Part shown: positions 37,761-48,130 of the stretch, in pieces | Layout of the letters: every line of letters starts with the position of its first letter | How positions within the stretch are numbered: position 1 is the first letter of the stretch | Source of the DNA: Lepeophtheirus salmonis | Taxonomy: Eukaryota; Arthropoda; Copepoda; Siphonostomatoida; Caligidae | Assembly (NCBI RefSeq): GCF_016086655.4 | Contig: NC_052135.2 | Coordinates: forward strand, 25,014,363-25,078,362 | Length of the DNA: 64,000 bases | Direction of reading: 5' to 3' | Made by a program: the position numbers and the translations under genes | Notes under the pieces: generated by a model | Told to the model about the DNA's origin: nothing | Database searches by the model: none | The model's input: the letters and a program-made list of their open reading frames with translations, nothing else

Positions 37761-37827
37761 GATAAGGAATCGTCTTTTTAAAATTCTTATCAAGCAAATA
37801 AATATTAAGTATGCTTCTCATATAAAG
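37761..37827 (+). promoter_or_regulatory. Promoter of saposin copy 1: GATA motifs and TATA box
   Basis: TATAAAGG at 37821-37828. CTTATC (a GATAAG on the other strand, context CTTATCAA) at 37786-37791, about 30 bp before the TATA box, and a further GATAAG at 37761-37766. The same arrangement recurs upstream of copies 2 and 3. The TATA spacing predicts transcription starting near 37850, so the 5' leader would be about 20 nt. GATA-type sites are typical of arthropod midgut genes, but the regulator here is inference. Confidence 0.6.
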
Positions 37828-37870
37828 GATGGACTTCTATCGTTTGTCGTTAATCCTTACTCAGCTCAAC

Positions 37871-38269
37871 ATGAAGTTCGCCATTGTTTTAGCTCTTATT
37901 GCTTTTGCCAGCGCAAGCCCTGCCACATACGACTTCACCGAGGAAAAAACCGTGAAGTGTAATGTCTGCAAGTATGTTATGAGTGAGGTTGAAGAATACA
38001 TCACTGCTGACAGCACGGAAGAAACCGTCCTTGCTAAGCTCATGGAGGTAAGCAAATCAAACTTGTCAAATAAAATAATTGATTATTTATTCACAATACA
38101 CTTATGTATTGTACATATTTAGGTATGTGATAAGCTCAGCTCTGTTTCTGATCTTTTGGTTAAGGGATGCAAAGTTATCGTGACTCAAGTTATCAAACCT
38201 GAACTTGAAGACATCATCACCAACCGTCCAACCCCTCAAGCAGCCTGTGAAAATCTTAGATTATGTTGA
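37871..38269 (+). CDS. Secreted saposin-like protein, copy 1
   Basis: Two exons, 37871-38047 and 38123-38269, joined across a 75-bp intron (38048-38122, GTAAGC...TTTAG, phase 0), give 107 residues. Residues 1-15 (MKFAIVLALIAFASA) are a textbook signal peptide. The mature part has six cysteines at about 30, 33, 61, 75, 101 and 107 (KCNVC, VCDKL, GCKVI, ACENLRLC), the saposin B pattern of three disulfides. Exon 2 starts exactly at the V-C-D-K block. Saposin-like proteins bind or perturb lipid membranes, and members include lipid-transfer cofactors and NK-lysin/amoebapore-type antimicrobials. Which role applies here is unknown. An upstream in-frame ATG at 37829 (MDFYR) overlaps the TATA box and is probably not transcribed, so MKF is taken as the start. 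AATAAA lies at 38341-38346. Single domain, usual length for the family. Confidence 0.88.
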
Positions 38270-38399
38270 AATAATGAAATAATCATATAAAAATCAGTTA
38301 TTCTTTTGTTTTATTCAATAATAACGAAAATAGATCTATAAATAAATAAGTCATGATTTTGGTTTTATTATAATAGGAGGGCATCTTCAAAATACTAAT

Positions 38400-39140
38400 A
38401 TTTTTATGCTCAACAAACGCTTTAGTGTTCATCACAACTTTATATAAATTTTTTTAGAAACATCGAAAATTTCAAACTCATTGCAGCCGTTAAAAAAAAG
38501 GTAATTGTTGGTAACATTGTAAGACGACGATATCCGTTGAAAAAGATTATAATATAAACTATAGTTCTCCTCAAAGCTATTAATGAAGTAGTGAAACAAA
38601 TGCCACGTTATCAATATTTGTATACAAAATGTCTTAGTTACACTTTTTAGCCTAGTAAGGGCGTTCAGTAGGTATTCTTGAATATTACCCTTTAACTAAC
38701 TATGCTACCTCCATGAATTAGCCCTCACAGTTTAATATACAATGGGAACTCTGCTAAAGGAATTAAAGAACTATTCATCATTAATCATGCGAGAAAAAGA
38801 TAATATGACGTCATCAATTTCATTATATAAATAAAGTGACAACTTAACATGTGTATTTCAATACTTCGTTTTAAAGCTTTAGTTATATAATAATTTTGAC
38901 AATTTGCACATTTCTACATAAAGCTAGCTAAAGTATGCTCTGTTTTTGAAAGATAGTTTATTGATACTTACATGCTAGTGTTAAAATACCAATAAAAAAA
39001 ATTTCAACAATATTCTATCGTTCAAATTCTGAGTAAAACTACTTACTATATTTGCTAATGTTCAAATGTTGAGAATTGAATGTCGACCATTAAAATAAAA
39101 ACTCTGTTTCAACATATTTTTGGTATTGTTTTGCCCTCTA
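38400..39140. other. Intergenic between saposin copy 1 and Tc1 relic
   Basis: No gene. 38645-38728 resembles 2985-3045 (possible dispersed repeat). A TGACGTCATCA motif at about 38808-38818 and a TATAAATA at about 38827 are present, but no coding sequence follows before the Tc1 relic. Confidence 0.35.
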
Positions 39141-39148
39141 CTTACTTA

Positions 39149-40727
39149 CAGTTGAGCCCAAAGGTATTCGTTATCTTTTAATATTTGCCATATCTATATT
39201 AGAAATCTTTAACAATTGTTTTTGATTTTCTTTTTTAGTAATGTTTTTTGTTAATAATTATTATTTATTGAGATAAAAATATCAACATCTTATAAAAAAT
39301 ATTTTTTTGCCCACGAAAACAATTTTAACTTGTTTCAAAAGTATTCATATACCTCCAAAAAGGTAAAAATAATAAACATATTTATCATGTTGAAGTCTGG
39401 AAAGATTAAGATACTTTTATAAATTACTCGAGATATCAAGAATTTCTTGAACTATCTTCTGAGGCATAGAAGTGTGGTGAGTCAATTTCATGCTTTAGTC
39501 TTATTCACACTCAACATGACTAACACCAAGGAGTACAGTGAGGACATCTGCCAACTTGTATGTAATTGCAATAATCAAGTGACAGCTTCAAAGACATTTC
39601 CATCAAGTTTTCCATCCCAAAATCCTCTTTCCAAAATATCATTACCAAATTCAAAGTAACTAGTCATGTCAAGAATCTTCCTTGACGTGCTAGTAAGTCC
39701 AAGTTGAGGTAAATACAAGTGAGATATGCCGTCCTAGAGGTATCAAAGAATCCAACAACAACTCTCAAATCCATCTAGCAGGGTTTGAAAGCAACATAAA
39801 CTTTGTTTGGACGATCAACTGTGCGAAGGGTTTTGTACAAGCATGGGTTCCAGGGTTACTTCTCAAGAGTAGGCATATAAATCCAATGGCTGAAGAGTGC
39901 CAATGATCAAAAAGATGATAAACTCAACTTATAGTGCCCTCTGATGTGGTTAGATAGGACAAAGGTGGAGTTGCTTGGGCACAACCAGCATTGCCTCATT
40001 TGACAACGGATGGGTCAATCCTACCTCCCCAAAAACCCTATTCCAACAGTGAAACATGATAGTAGAAGCATCATGATTTGGCATTGTTTTACAAATAATG
40101 GAACTAGAGAGCTTCACAAAATTGATAGCATCATGAAAAAAAGAAGACTACATCGAGATTCTTGTAATACATGGACATCAATCAGCATGTCCTCCTTAAG
40201 CTTGGAGGACATGGGTGTTCCCAGCAAGACAATGAACCAAAGGGCACATCCAAAAAAGTTCAAGAATGGCTCAATAAGCATAAGGTTAGGGTCATTGACT
40301 GGCCAACCCAAAATCCTGACCTTAATCCTATGGAGAATTTATGAACTACATTGAAAAAAGCATTGTGGAAACGACATCTAACAAATCTCGATGACCTTAG
40401 GAGATTATATCAAGAAAAGTGGGCCAAAATTGATGTCAGTGTTTGCCTCAAGGACTTATCCCAATTGTATTCAGTATTTGAAGAATGCCAGATGCCATGT
40501 CACAAAGTATTAAGTGATTTTGCTCTGTGGGTATGAATACTTATGAAACGCCAAAAAATTATATTTTGTTACTCTACTCTCAAAAATGAATAAATTATTA
40601 TTATTATTTTGTTAAGAGTAGGATTTAAGGATATTCCTAATGAGTTTGTAGATCCAACATGAACATCTTATAATGTTTTCGTTATATTTTTGTGAGGGTA
40701 CAAATACATAGTTTTGGACTCAATTGG
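39149..40727 (+). mobile_element. Tc1-like DNA transposon, inactive
   Basis: The left end begins CAGTTGAGCCCAAAGGTATT just after TA (39147-39148). The right end on the complementary strand reads CAATTGAGTCCAAAACTAT and stops near 40727, next to TA at 40729-40730. The ends are thus imperfect inverted repeats of the Tc1 CAGT type. The interior carries a decayed DD34E transposase on the plus strand. Length about 1.58 kb, normal for Tc1 elements of vertebrates and arthropods. It sits between the inverted saposin copies 1 and 2. Confidence 0.82.
39516..40536 (+). pseudogene. Tc1-type transposase relic (DD34E)
   Basis: Starts MTNTKEYSEDICQLV, as Tc1-like transposases start with M-x-K-T-K-E-L-S. 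Blocks follow in order: RAS/KSKLR, TVRRVLYKHGFQGYF (about 39820), LDRTKVELLGHNQHC (about 39950; first catalytic Asp, W-S-D-E changed to W-L-D-R), NPIPTVKHDSRSIMIWHCF (about 40030), and QQDNEPKGTSKKVQEWL (about 40222). Then come DWPTQNPDLNPMENL, with the catalytic Asp (40228-40230) and Glu (40333-40335) separated by exactly 34 residues, and KWAKIDVSVCLKDL near the end. Several frameshifts and stops, including TGA right after PMENL. The sequence style is close to fish-type Tc1 elements, which may reflect host-parasite transfer. That is only a suspicion. Confidence 0.82.
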
Positions 40728-40739
40728 ATATCATTTTTT

Positions 40740-41695
40740 ATGACAATGACCTGTTTGCCGTGTTTAGCCATGAATTAAAATGACCATTCAAATTTAATGA
40801 TACTTTCATATAAATCACTATATACCAACGATTTATTGGCTAAAAATGAAGATGACAACTTAAACTTTAGAATATATTATCTTTTTTTACACACAAAGAC
40901 ACTATTGAATAATTATGTGACATTAAAATAAATGATAGTTATACAAATGACTCATGGATCAATACAGCGGAGTTAATCAATGGTTTAGATAGACCCAGAG
41001 AGATTTCTTGGATCGATCAGCATGTGATGAGTAAACTGTAATGGTTCATACAAAATCATATATGGGTTTTAATATTTAGTATGTGAGTAGACAACTGTAA
41101 AGATGGAACTTAATTGAAAATCCTATGATTTTATTTAAAATCCAAACAAATATTTTAGTTTTTACTCTATGTACTAAATAAAAAATGTTTGAACAAGAAT
41201 GTTGAATAAATCAACATTTATGCACTCATAATTACATATTAATTACTAAGAAAAAGTACCTAAAATATAAATTAGTGTAGTAATGGATACATACATAAGC
41301 TTATGGGAGATTTTTAAAGGATATATTAATGAATTGATAAAATACAAGGTCAGACTTAATAGTGGGAATATCCTTACCTAGCATTACATAGAACAATACT
41401 ACTCAACTGATAAACAATAATTCAATTCCAGACTTTCTGAGTTTTGTAGTTGGATTACAATGATCATGTGGTATAGAGTTATGCTAGTGCTTAGCATTAA
41501 ATTATATTGTATTTACTTGTTAAATTTTTTGAGAATGCCCTTGTATTGTTATATGAACTTTTACACATTAATTCGCAGAAAAATAAAATAAACATGAATT
41601 ACAATATATCTATTTAACCAATGCATTTTTAGTATAATTATTTTGATAAAAACCTCATATTATAATAAATCCATTCTAATAAAACCAAAATCATG
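40740..41695. other. Intergenic, no gene seen
   Basis: A+T-rich spacer between the Tc1 relic and the 3' end of saposin copy 2. From about 41665 onward it matches the 3' flank of copy 1 in inverted orientation. Confidence 0.4.
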
Positions 41696-41777
41696 ACTTA
41701 TTTATTTATAAATCTATTTTCGTTATTATTGAATCAAACAAAAGAATAACTGATTTTTATATGATTATTTCATTATT

Positions 41778-42176
41778 TCAACATAATCTAAGATTTTCAC
41801 AGGCTGCTTGAGGGGTTGGACGGTTGGTGATGATGTCTTCAAGTTCTGGTTTGATAACTTGAGTCACGATAACTTTGCATCCCTTAACCAAAAGATCAGA
41901 AACAGAGCTGAGCTTATCACATACCTAAATATGTACAATACATAAGTGTATTGTGAATAAATAATCAATTATTTCATTTGACAAGTTTGATTTGCTTACC
42001 TCCTTGAGCTTAGCAAGGACGGTTTCTTCCGTGCTGTCAGCAGTGATGTATTCTTCAACCTCACTCATAACATACTTGCAGACATTACACTTCACGGTTT
42101 TTTCCTCGGTGAAGTCGTATGTGGCAGGGCTTGCGCTGGCAAAAGCAATAAGAGCTAAAACAATGGCGAACTTCAT
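41778..42176 (-). CDS. Secreted saposin-like protein, copy 2
   Basis: Exon 1 is 42176-42000 and exon 2 is 41924-41778 on the minus strand, with a 75-bp intron (41925-41999) at the same place and phase as in copy 1. It encodes 107 residues with the same signal peptide and six-cysteine saposin B pattern. I see one amino-acid change from copy 1, Met58 to Lys at the exon 1 end (KLKE versus KLME), plus silent changes (for example CCA for CCT in IKPEL). The 3' flank including AATAAA (41701-41706 read in reverse) is shared with copy 1 for at least 100 bp. The 5' flank beyond the TATA box is mostly different. Splice sites are intact, so it should be expressed if the promoter works. Confidence 0.87.
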
Positions 42177-42220
42177 GTTGAGCTGAGTAAGGATTAACGA
42201 CAAACGATAAAAGTCCATCC

Positions 42221-42275
42221 TTTTATATAGAAAGAACAATTATCATTTCATATTTGCAAATATTAGTTTGATAAG
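42221..42275 (-). promoter_or_regulatory. Promoter of saposin copy 2: TATA box and GATA motif
   Basis: On the minus strand TATATAAAAGG (42219-42229), with CTTATC (GATAAG on the plus strand at 42270-42275) about 40 bp further upstream. This is the same pair of motifs as in copies 1 and 3 although the sequence between them has diverged, which supports function. Confidence 0.6.
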
Positions 42276-42279
42276 ATTT

Positions 42280-42875
42280 ATTTAGTATAATCTGAAATTC
42301 AATTTTATATAGTCTGTTTTATTGTGTAACAGGATGACAATACTTACAAGTGTTAAGATAGTTAGCAAACTTGGTAACATTTCTTTATGACACTGTTTAC
42401 TGTTTTTTATTAGTTAAGAGTAAAAGAGATAAAAAAGCGCATTTTGAGACATGCAAGGAAGACCTCAAACACATGACAGCTGACACACAGCATAATATTT
42501 AACAAGCTCGTCTTTATATTCCTAGCCGCTCTTACTGTTCTTTTCTTCATTCAGTAGTTTTTATTATTATGGATGGGCAAAATGCGGAGAAAAATGACAT
42601 TTTCAATATTATAAATGGAAAAACAATGGTACAATCGTTTCCTTCTTTTCAATTTGTTTATTATTCAATGGATCATCGTAGTGTTAGCATCTCTATAGAG
42701 TATCGTAGTGAAACTATTTGACTGATTCATACTAAAATTACGAATAAGTTTATTTTTTACTTACATTAAAAAATTGATAATTTTGATTACCTTATTCTTG
42801 ATGAACTTTTTATGAGACAAAATACCTTTATAGCCAATTATTACAAAACTAGGTCGTTCCTAGAGAAAGAAATTT
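42280..42875. other. Intergenic, possible repeat D
   Basis: 42571-42695 resembles 34612-34715 (GATGGGCAAAA start, GTAGTGTTAGCATCTCT end). No gene. Confidence 0.35.
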
Positions 42876-42879
42876 TCTT

Positions 42880-42980
42880 CATGTATATTGACTTTTAAAA
42901 CTATCCCTAAGTCAGATGGAGTAATTACAATATTATCATGTTTACTTATATTTACTCAGTGCAACTCCATCTGACTAATA
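42880..42980. repeat. Repeat C copy with terminal hairpin
   Basis: AGTCAGATGGAGTAATTAC at 42911 and AACTCCATCTGACTAAT at 42964 are inverted repeats with about 12 perfectly pairing bases around a 40-bp A+T-rich loop. The left side continues backward into sequence resembling the repeat C body at 25735-25775. This suggests the terminal motif of a small element. Confidence 0.55.
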
Positions 42981-42984
42981 AAAG

Positions 42985-44355
42985 GAACATGTCCTTGCAA
43001 AATAAGGAGTAAGATTGTGTATAACAATATTTCATCTCATAGCTGCTCGCAGATAATATAATCAAACTGAATGGCAGCTTATTTGCTCTCTTTCAAAACA
43101 TTATTCACATTGTCAAGACTACCATGCTGTTTTTTAAACGGAAAATCATCTTTTCTACAAATTTATTTATAGTACATCCAAATAGCTTTAACACCTCTAG
43201 TTTGTTGTTTTTATTTTACTACCGATAAATTTAAAAAAAAGAAGACTTACTAGGTCTGATAATTCACTAGGCAACAATATTTTTGCTCTCCGAGAAAATC
43301 TACATTTATTAATGTTATTTAAGCCATAGGACACAAAAATGACAATTAAGTTTTCACTAGCTGTATTTTTGCCCTTGAAAGTTTTTTTTATAAAATAATG
43401 TTTTGTAGTATAATTTCGATACAGAGCCATATTTTGAAATTAAATTACTATTTAGATGAAAATCTAATTTAATGAAAATTGATAAAAAAATCCCAATATT
43501 CAAAAAATTAAATATAAATTTAGATATCTTGACTACAGTTCCTATAAATATGTTTAATAATACGAAATTCCACTAACAAGAAATATATAGGGTCCCAAAT
43601 GAATATCTTTTTGTACAAAAGAAAAAAAAATGAGGTTTCAAATGCGTTCTTTAAATTAAAAAAATACAGCTAACAAAGTTTGAACAATTTCTGTGAATAT
43701 TTAGAGTAGCTCAAACGCCCTAAAGTTTTGAAACAACACATATTTTTTGAAAAAAATATGTTTCAATAAAATCCGTATAATATACTTGTCAGAAAAATTA
43801 ACAAATTTAAGTAAATTAAACGTCAATGAAAAGAATTTTATAAATGTTTATGAGAAATTATTTTTATGTGTCTTAAAGAACGATAAAAATAGTTAAATTA
43901 AATATAGCATTTTTGCTTATCTATCTATTTATCTACGTATCACAGCAAATGAGCTGCTACTGATATCTACAAAAAAGTTTTTACTTTGATGAACAAAAAA
44001 AAGACCTTTATTTTGATTACCTTTTAATATTCTTTTCGATAAAAAACAAATATAGCCAAATTTTATAAACTATATCAAAAAAATTGTATGTAATAAAAAA
44101 ATATTGCAATGAAAATTTAGTAGGAGCAAAGTTTGATCAAAAAATGACATCAGAGGTCATTTGAGGTAGAGGGTAAGAACATGCAATGTTTTCAAAACGA
44201 GGAAAGATGGGGATTATTAATAATGTCAAAGTAATGTGTTTTGAAACTACAAGTTCAAACACTGGAGTTTAAGTAATAGATTTTAGTTATAATGTTTCAT
44301 ATTTATCTCATTAGAAACACAAATTAACATTTTATTCACGGCCATTAATGTGATG
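42985..44355. other. Gene-poor A+T-rich interval
   Basis: No gene seen. The frame at 43197-43430 has no motif. Confidence 0.4.
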
Positions 44356-44357
44356 TA

Positions 44358-45000
44358 GCAAGTAGTACATTAAAATCTGAACACTTTGAATTTTAAACTT
44401 CAATAAAATATAATTTATTCATTAAAAATAGAATTTCAACGAAATGAATATTATAAATAGATGTGTGACAGAGCTTTCTTAATCATTATTGTAGCTGCCC
44501 TTAGCGGCAATGATGGGTTTCTGGTGGCGGTGAAAGGCCTGTAACCTACCGCAGATGTAGTTCTCTGTAATGGCGTCCCAGTGCTGCCTGACAGTAGCTT
44601 TGAGGGTCTCAGTGTTTGGATGACAGGCACTGCAGGCCTTTTCCTTGACATGCACTCAAAAGATGCAGTAATAGGAGTTAGTATCAGGCTATAGGGGGTC
44701 CAAAAGTGTCAAAAAAGAGTTGCAAGATCTCAAAAGAGTCTTGCAACGGAGTAAATGGGGTTCTTTCATTGCTGGTGTCAAAAGTGGCCTGTCCACCCTC
44801 ACTTTTTAGACATCTCTCTGGACAGTCTGGTGTGAAACCCAGAGATATCTTAAATGAACTTAAGTGGATTGGCCTGGTTTTTTTTTTTTTTTCATTTCTC
44901 CAGGTCCAGTTTGACATTTTTGACAAAGCTTTTTTTCTGTCCTACGTTTCGGGCTTGCTGACGGGATTCACTTTTCTTCAGGACTATGATCATCTCTCAT
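44358..45000 (-). mobile_element. Internally deleted mariner-like element, copy A
   Basis: The left terminal sequence from 44358 (after TA at 44356-44357) runs GCAAGTAGTACATTAAAATC and matches the left TIR of copy B at 48296 at about 14 of 19 positions. On the minus strand the transposase remains read VRVDRPLLTPAMKEPHLLRC then KTLLRS (about 44800-44720; end of the DNA-binding region), directly followed by TPYS and then frame-shifted sequence. KACSACHPNTETLKATV and the C-terminal CGRLQAFHR...IIAAKGSYN (about 44500) follow. The entire block between LLRS and the PYSPD position, which should hold two catalytic residues, is gone. The upstream end and right TIR were not found, and the boundary near 45000 is approximate. 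Confidence 0.7.
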
Positions 45001-45260
45001 CTAAGAAATTCATTCATCATGTCTTGATTTCATCGATCCATGCACTCATCCATCTTTATTTCATGTTCCATCGACACAAGATGACTCGTTGCAGACTCGT
45101 AGTAAGTGAGGGATTCCAAGAGACGGTCTTTCGACGGAGTCTTTAGAGCAGACTCTCACAAAATAAAATCCAAGCAGCCAGGTACAGTTCCCGAGGAATT
45201 CCATACCGCATGTGGACACTTCTTCATTGATAAATACCGATCCCGCATTGGGATCCTACT
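45000..45260 (-). other. Coding-like block of unknown origin
   Basis: A less A+T-rich stretch. On the minus strand a frame reads SALKTPSKDRLLESLTYYE then SATSHLVSMEHEIKMDECMD (about 45155-45045). After a TGA it continues NQDMMNEFLR, then, after another TGA, EMIIVLKKSESRQQAR. The charged, helical composition persists across both stops, which looks like a broken coding sequence and not like chance. No family recognised. It adjoins the deleted mariner copy A and may be part of it or of an older gene. Confidence 0.25.
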
Positions 45261-45299
45261 CTCCAGAGTGATTTCATTTCAAACTTTAAATCCTCCCTT

Positions 45300-47630
45300 T
45301 CTTTTTATCTCTCTTTCTTTAAGATATGGCGTATATATATATGGACTTTTCTTATCAGATCAATTCAAAAATGAGTTTTATCCTTGAAATATTGTCGTGG
45401 CCTTATCTCAAATTGACAACGATATAGAACGTTTTTGAAGAGGATCTTTTTTTCTTAAATTAAAGTTCATATTTTTTAGCTATGAAATGAGATATTTTTG
45501 AATTTTTTGAATATATTTGTCTTGAAGCTATAAGCTTCTGAATAACAGCACCTATTTTCAACCTTAAACAATGATAACTCAAGTTATAAGCATGATAAAG
45601 ACATTTTCAAAGTAGTTTCATAATTTTTCAATATTGTATTTTAAGATATATTCATATATTTCATCACCAATTGCTTAAAAAAGCATTAACCTTAAAAATA
45701 GCCAAAAATAGAAAAAAATGTATGGCTTGCTTCTGAAATCCACGAAGCTAGCATAGTAAAAAAAAGGCCAAATTTGAAATTAGGCATTCAAACTCTATTA
45801 AATTGAGATATGATGTTCCAGTATTTTAACAAAAGTGTGATTTTGTTGGATAGTTATTTTTATATTTTTAAACTAAATATCTTCTTCATTTTTCTAAATT
45901 TTATTTTAGATTTTAAATCAATGTTTCAATTTAAACTTAGGCATAATTATTCATAAATATGAAAAAACTGATTTTTTTTCCAAAATGACTATACAAAGAA
46001 TATGGGTAACAAAGACCGTGAAAAGCTTTGTGCTATAATTGTACATATAATTTCGAGAAATTTAGGATATGCACGCTAATTCATAATAAAGTAATACTTG
46101 GAAAAATAATCCAAATTCAATACTTAAGATGTTTAATGTTTTAAAGCTTTATTAATAATTGAGTATAAGTTATTTTGCAGTGACTTATTCCAATAAATCA
46201 ATTGAAAAGTAATTATAAAAGTAAGTTGTAAGTGTGTTTTTTTTGTTTTTTTCAACAACTCAGCAATTATATATATTGATCAGTTTTAATAATTCAATAA
46301 TTACTAGAAGTTTATTTTATAGTGTTTAAATGCTCCATTGTTTGTGTGCATACCTTTTTAGGTTTGTATAAATTTATATCATTTTTTTAATTAAAAGTAC
46401 ATTATTACGGAATTTAAAAAATTAGGACTTAATTTAAAAAAAAAGTTTGAAATAAATAAATGAAATAAATATTCCACTAAATATATAAGAGAAACAAATA
46501 TAAAATTATTCTGGCTTCAAATGAACTCATTTGGCTTCAAAACCATGAAAAACTAAGTTTTATTCTTTTCAGAACAAAACCCTAAAAAAAGGGTTATTTT
46601 GAGCACTATTTGGGTGGATAGCAACTTAACTATCATTGTGTTTCATAATGGGATCGTCCAATGTCATACTATTTCTTACAACTATACAAACAGTATACAT
46701 GAAAAAGACATAAGACTTCCCCTTAATTTATAATCAAAAATTATCATGGCTGGCATTTTCATGGAACAGTTCGTTCTTACAATTTGGAACTTCTATTAAA
46801 ATGCAACACAAATTATTGTAATATTTGCAACATAAATATATATATAATATACCCAAGATTTTTTGGATTTCTGTTAATCATGAAAAAATATATTGTATCA
46901 AAATGTCATTGTTTTATGTATAAACAAACGAACTTAATTATTGTCGGTAAGTAAGATAAAATAAATATTTCGAATAGGAAAATAAGCTATAGTTTTGTGA
47001 CACGTAATCTAGATACTTAAAATTGAAGTTTCTTGAGTAGATTATTTTTTATGGACCTGACTTGATCTCGTTACCATAAAGAATCGGAAACAAGAGAACT
47101 TTAGGCTTGACTTCGACTAAAGAAATAGCATTCAAATACAACTCTGGGTCTACGTCTATTCTTTATCCTTCGCCAAATATTCATCACAAGAACTTGCTTT
47201 CTAATATATAATCAAGAAGGATATTACAGAAGCTCATCTAGTGACGCATGGAGATATTAAATTAAAGATAAGAGATTCTTATTAATTTGTAGGAGTTCGA
47301 ATAATGTTACAAACTTATTTTAAAGTGAGCACCTGAAAACATTTTTAATTGGAATAATCGAGGTGGAAACATGACACCTCAAAGTATTAAATTTAATTTT
47401 ATATGGCCATATTTTCTAAACAGTAACTTATTTTTTATTAATGAGTACATGGATATATATTCATATACGTCGATTAAAGCCAACTTGTCTAAACATGCCG
47501 TAATCCCTATAAAATATTTATACTATATTTATTCTGTAGAATAATTATTTTAGATTGCACATTAACCCATACCAAATAAAACTGAAAATAGTGTGTACTA
47601 ATATTTTTTACATCTATCTAATTTATAAAC
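45300..47630. other. Gene-poor A+T-rich interval
   Basis: No gene seen over about 2.3 kb. Homology to the saposin cluster begins only around 47634. Confidence 0.4.
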
Positions 47631-47690
47631 TTTCGTTATTATTGAATAAAACAAAAGAATAACTGATTTTTATATGATTATTTCATTATT

Positions 47691-48088
47691 TCAACATAAT
47701 CTAAGATTTTCACAGGCTGCTTGAGGGGTTGGACGGTTGGTGATGATGTCTTCAAGTTCAGGTTTGATAACTTGAGTCACGATAACTTTGCATCCCTTAA
47801 CCAAAAGATCAGAAACAGAGCTGAGCTTATCACATACCTAAATATGTACAATACATAAGTTTATTGTGAATAAATAATCAATTATTTCATTTGACAAGTT
47901 TGATTGCCTACCTCCATGAGCTTAGCAAGGACGGTTTCTTCCGTGCTGTCAGCAGTGATGTATTCTTCAACCTCACTCATAACATACTTGCAGACATTAC
48001 ACTTCACGGTTTTTTCCTCAGTGAAGTCGTATGTGGCAGGGCTTGCGCTGGCAAAAGCAATAAGAGCTAAAACAATGGCGAACTTCAT
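47691..48088 (-). CDS. Secreted saposin-like protein, copy 3
   Basis: Exon 1 is 48088-47912 and exon 2 is 47837-47691, with a 74-bp intron (47838-47911; donor GTAGGC instead of GTAAGC, acceptor TTTAG). The predicted 107-residue product appears identical to copy 1, including Met58 and all six cysteines. I see silent differences only (for example ACT for ACC before GAGGAA). The 5' flank matches copy 1 for at least 50 bp beyond the TATA box. The 3' flank diverges about 60 bp after the stop, so the AATAAA used by copies 1 and 2 is absent and another polyadenylation signal must be used. The weaker donor (+4 G for A) may lower splicing efficiency. Reading through the donor gives a stop after GNQTCQMK. 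Confidence 0.87.
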
Positions 48089-48130
48089 GTTGAGCTGAGT
48101 AAGGATTAACGACAAACGGTAAAAGTCCAT

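Noticed and set aside
37829..37870. Alternative upstream start MDFYR for saposin copy 1
   Set aside because: The ATG abuts the TATA box and would not be in the transcript; the downstream ATG gives a proper signal peptide.
37861..38055. Antisense frames of 64 codons over saposin exon 1 (also at 41992-42186 and 47904-48098)
   Set aside because: Same antisense shadow in all three copies, explained by the coding strand.
44706..45146. 146-codon plus-strand frame as a gene
   Set aside because: It runs antisense through the mariner copy A remains and contains a T-run encoded poly-Phe; better explained as a shadow.
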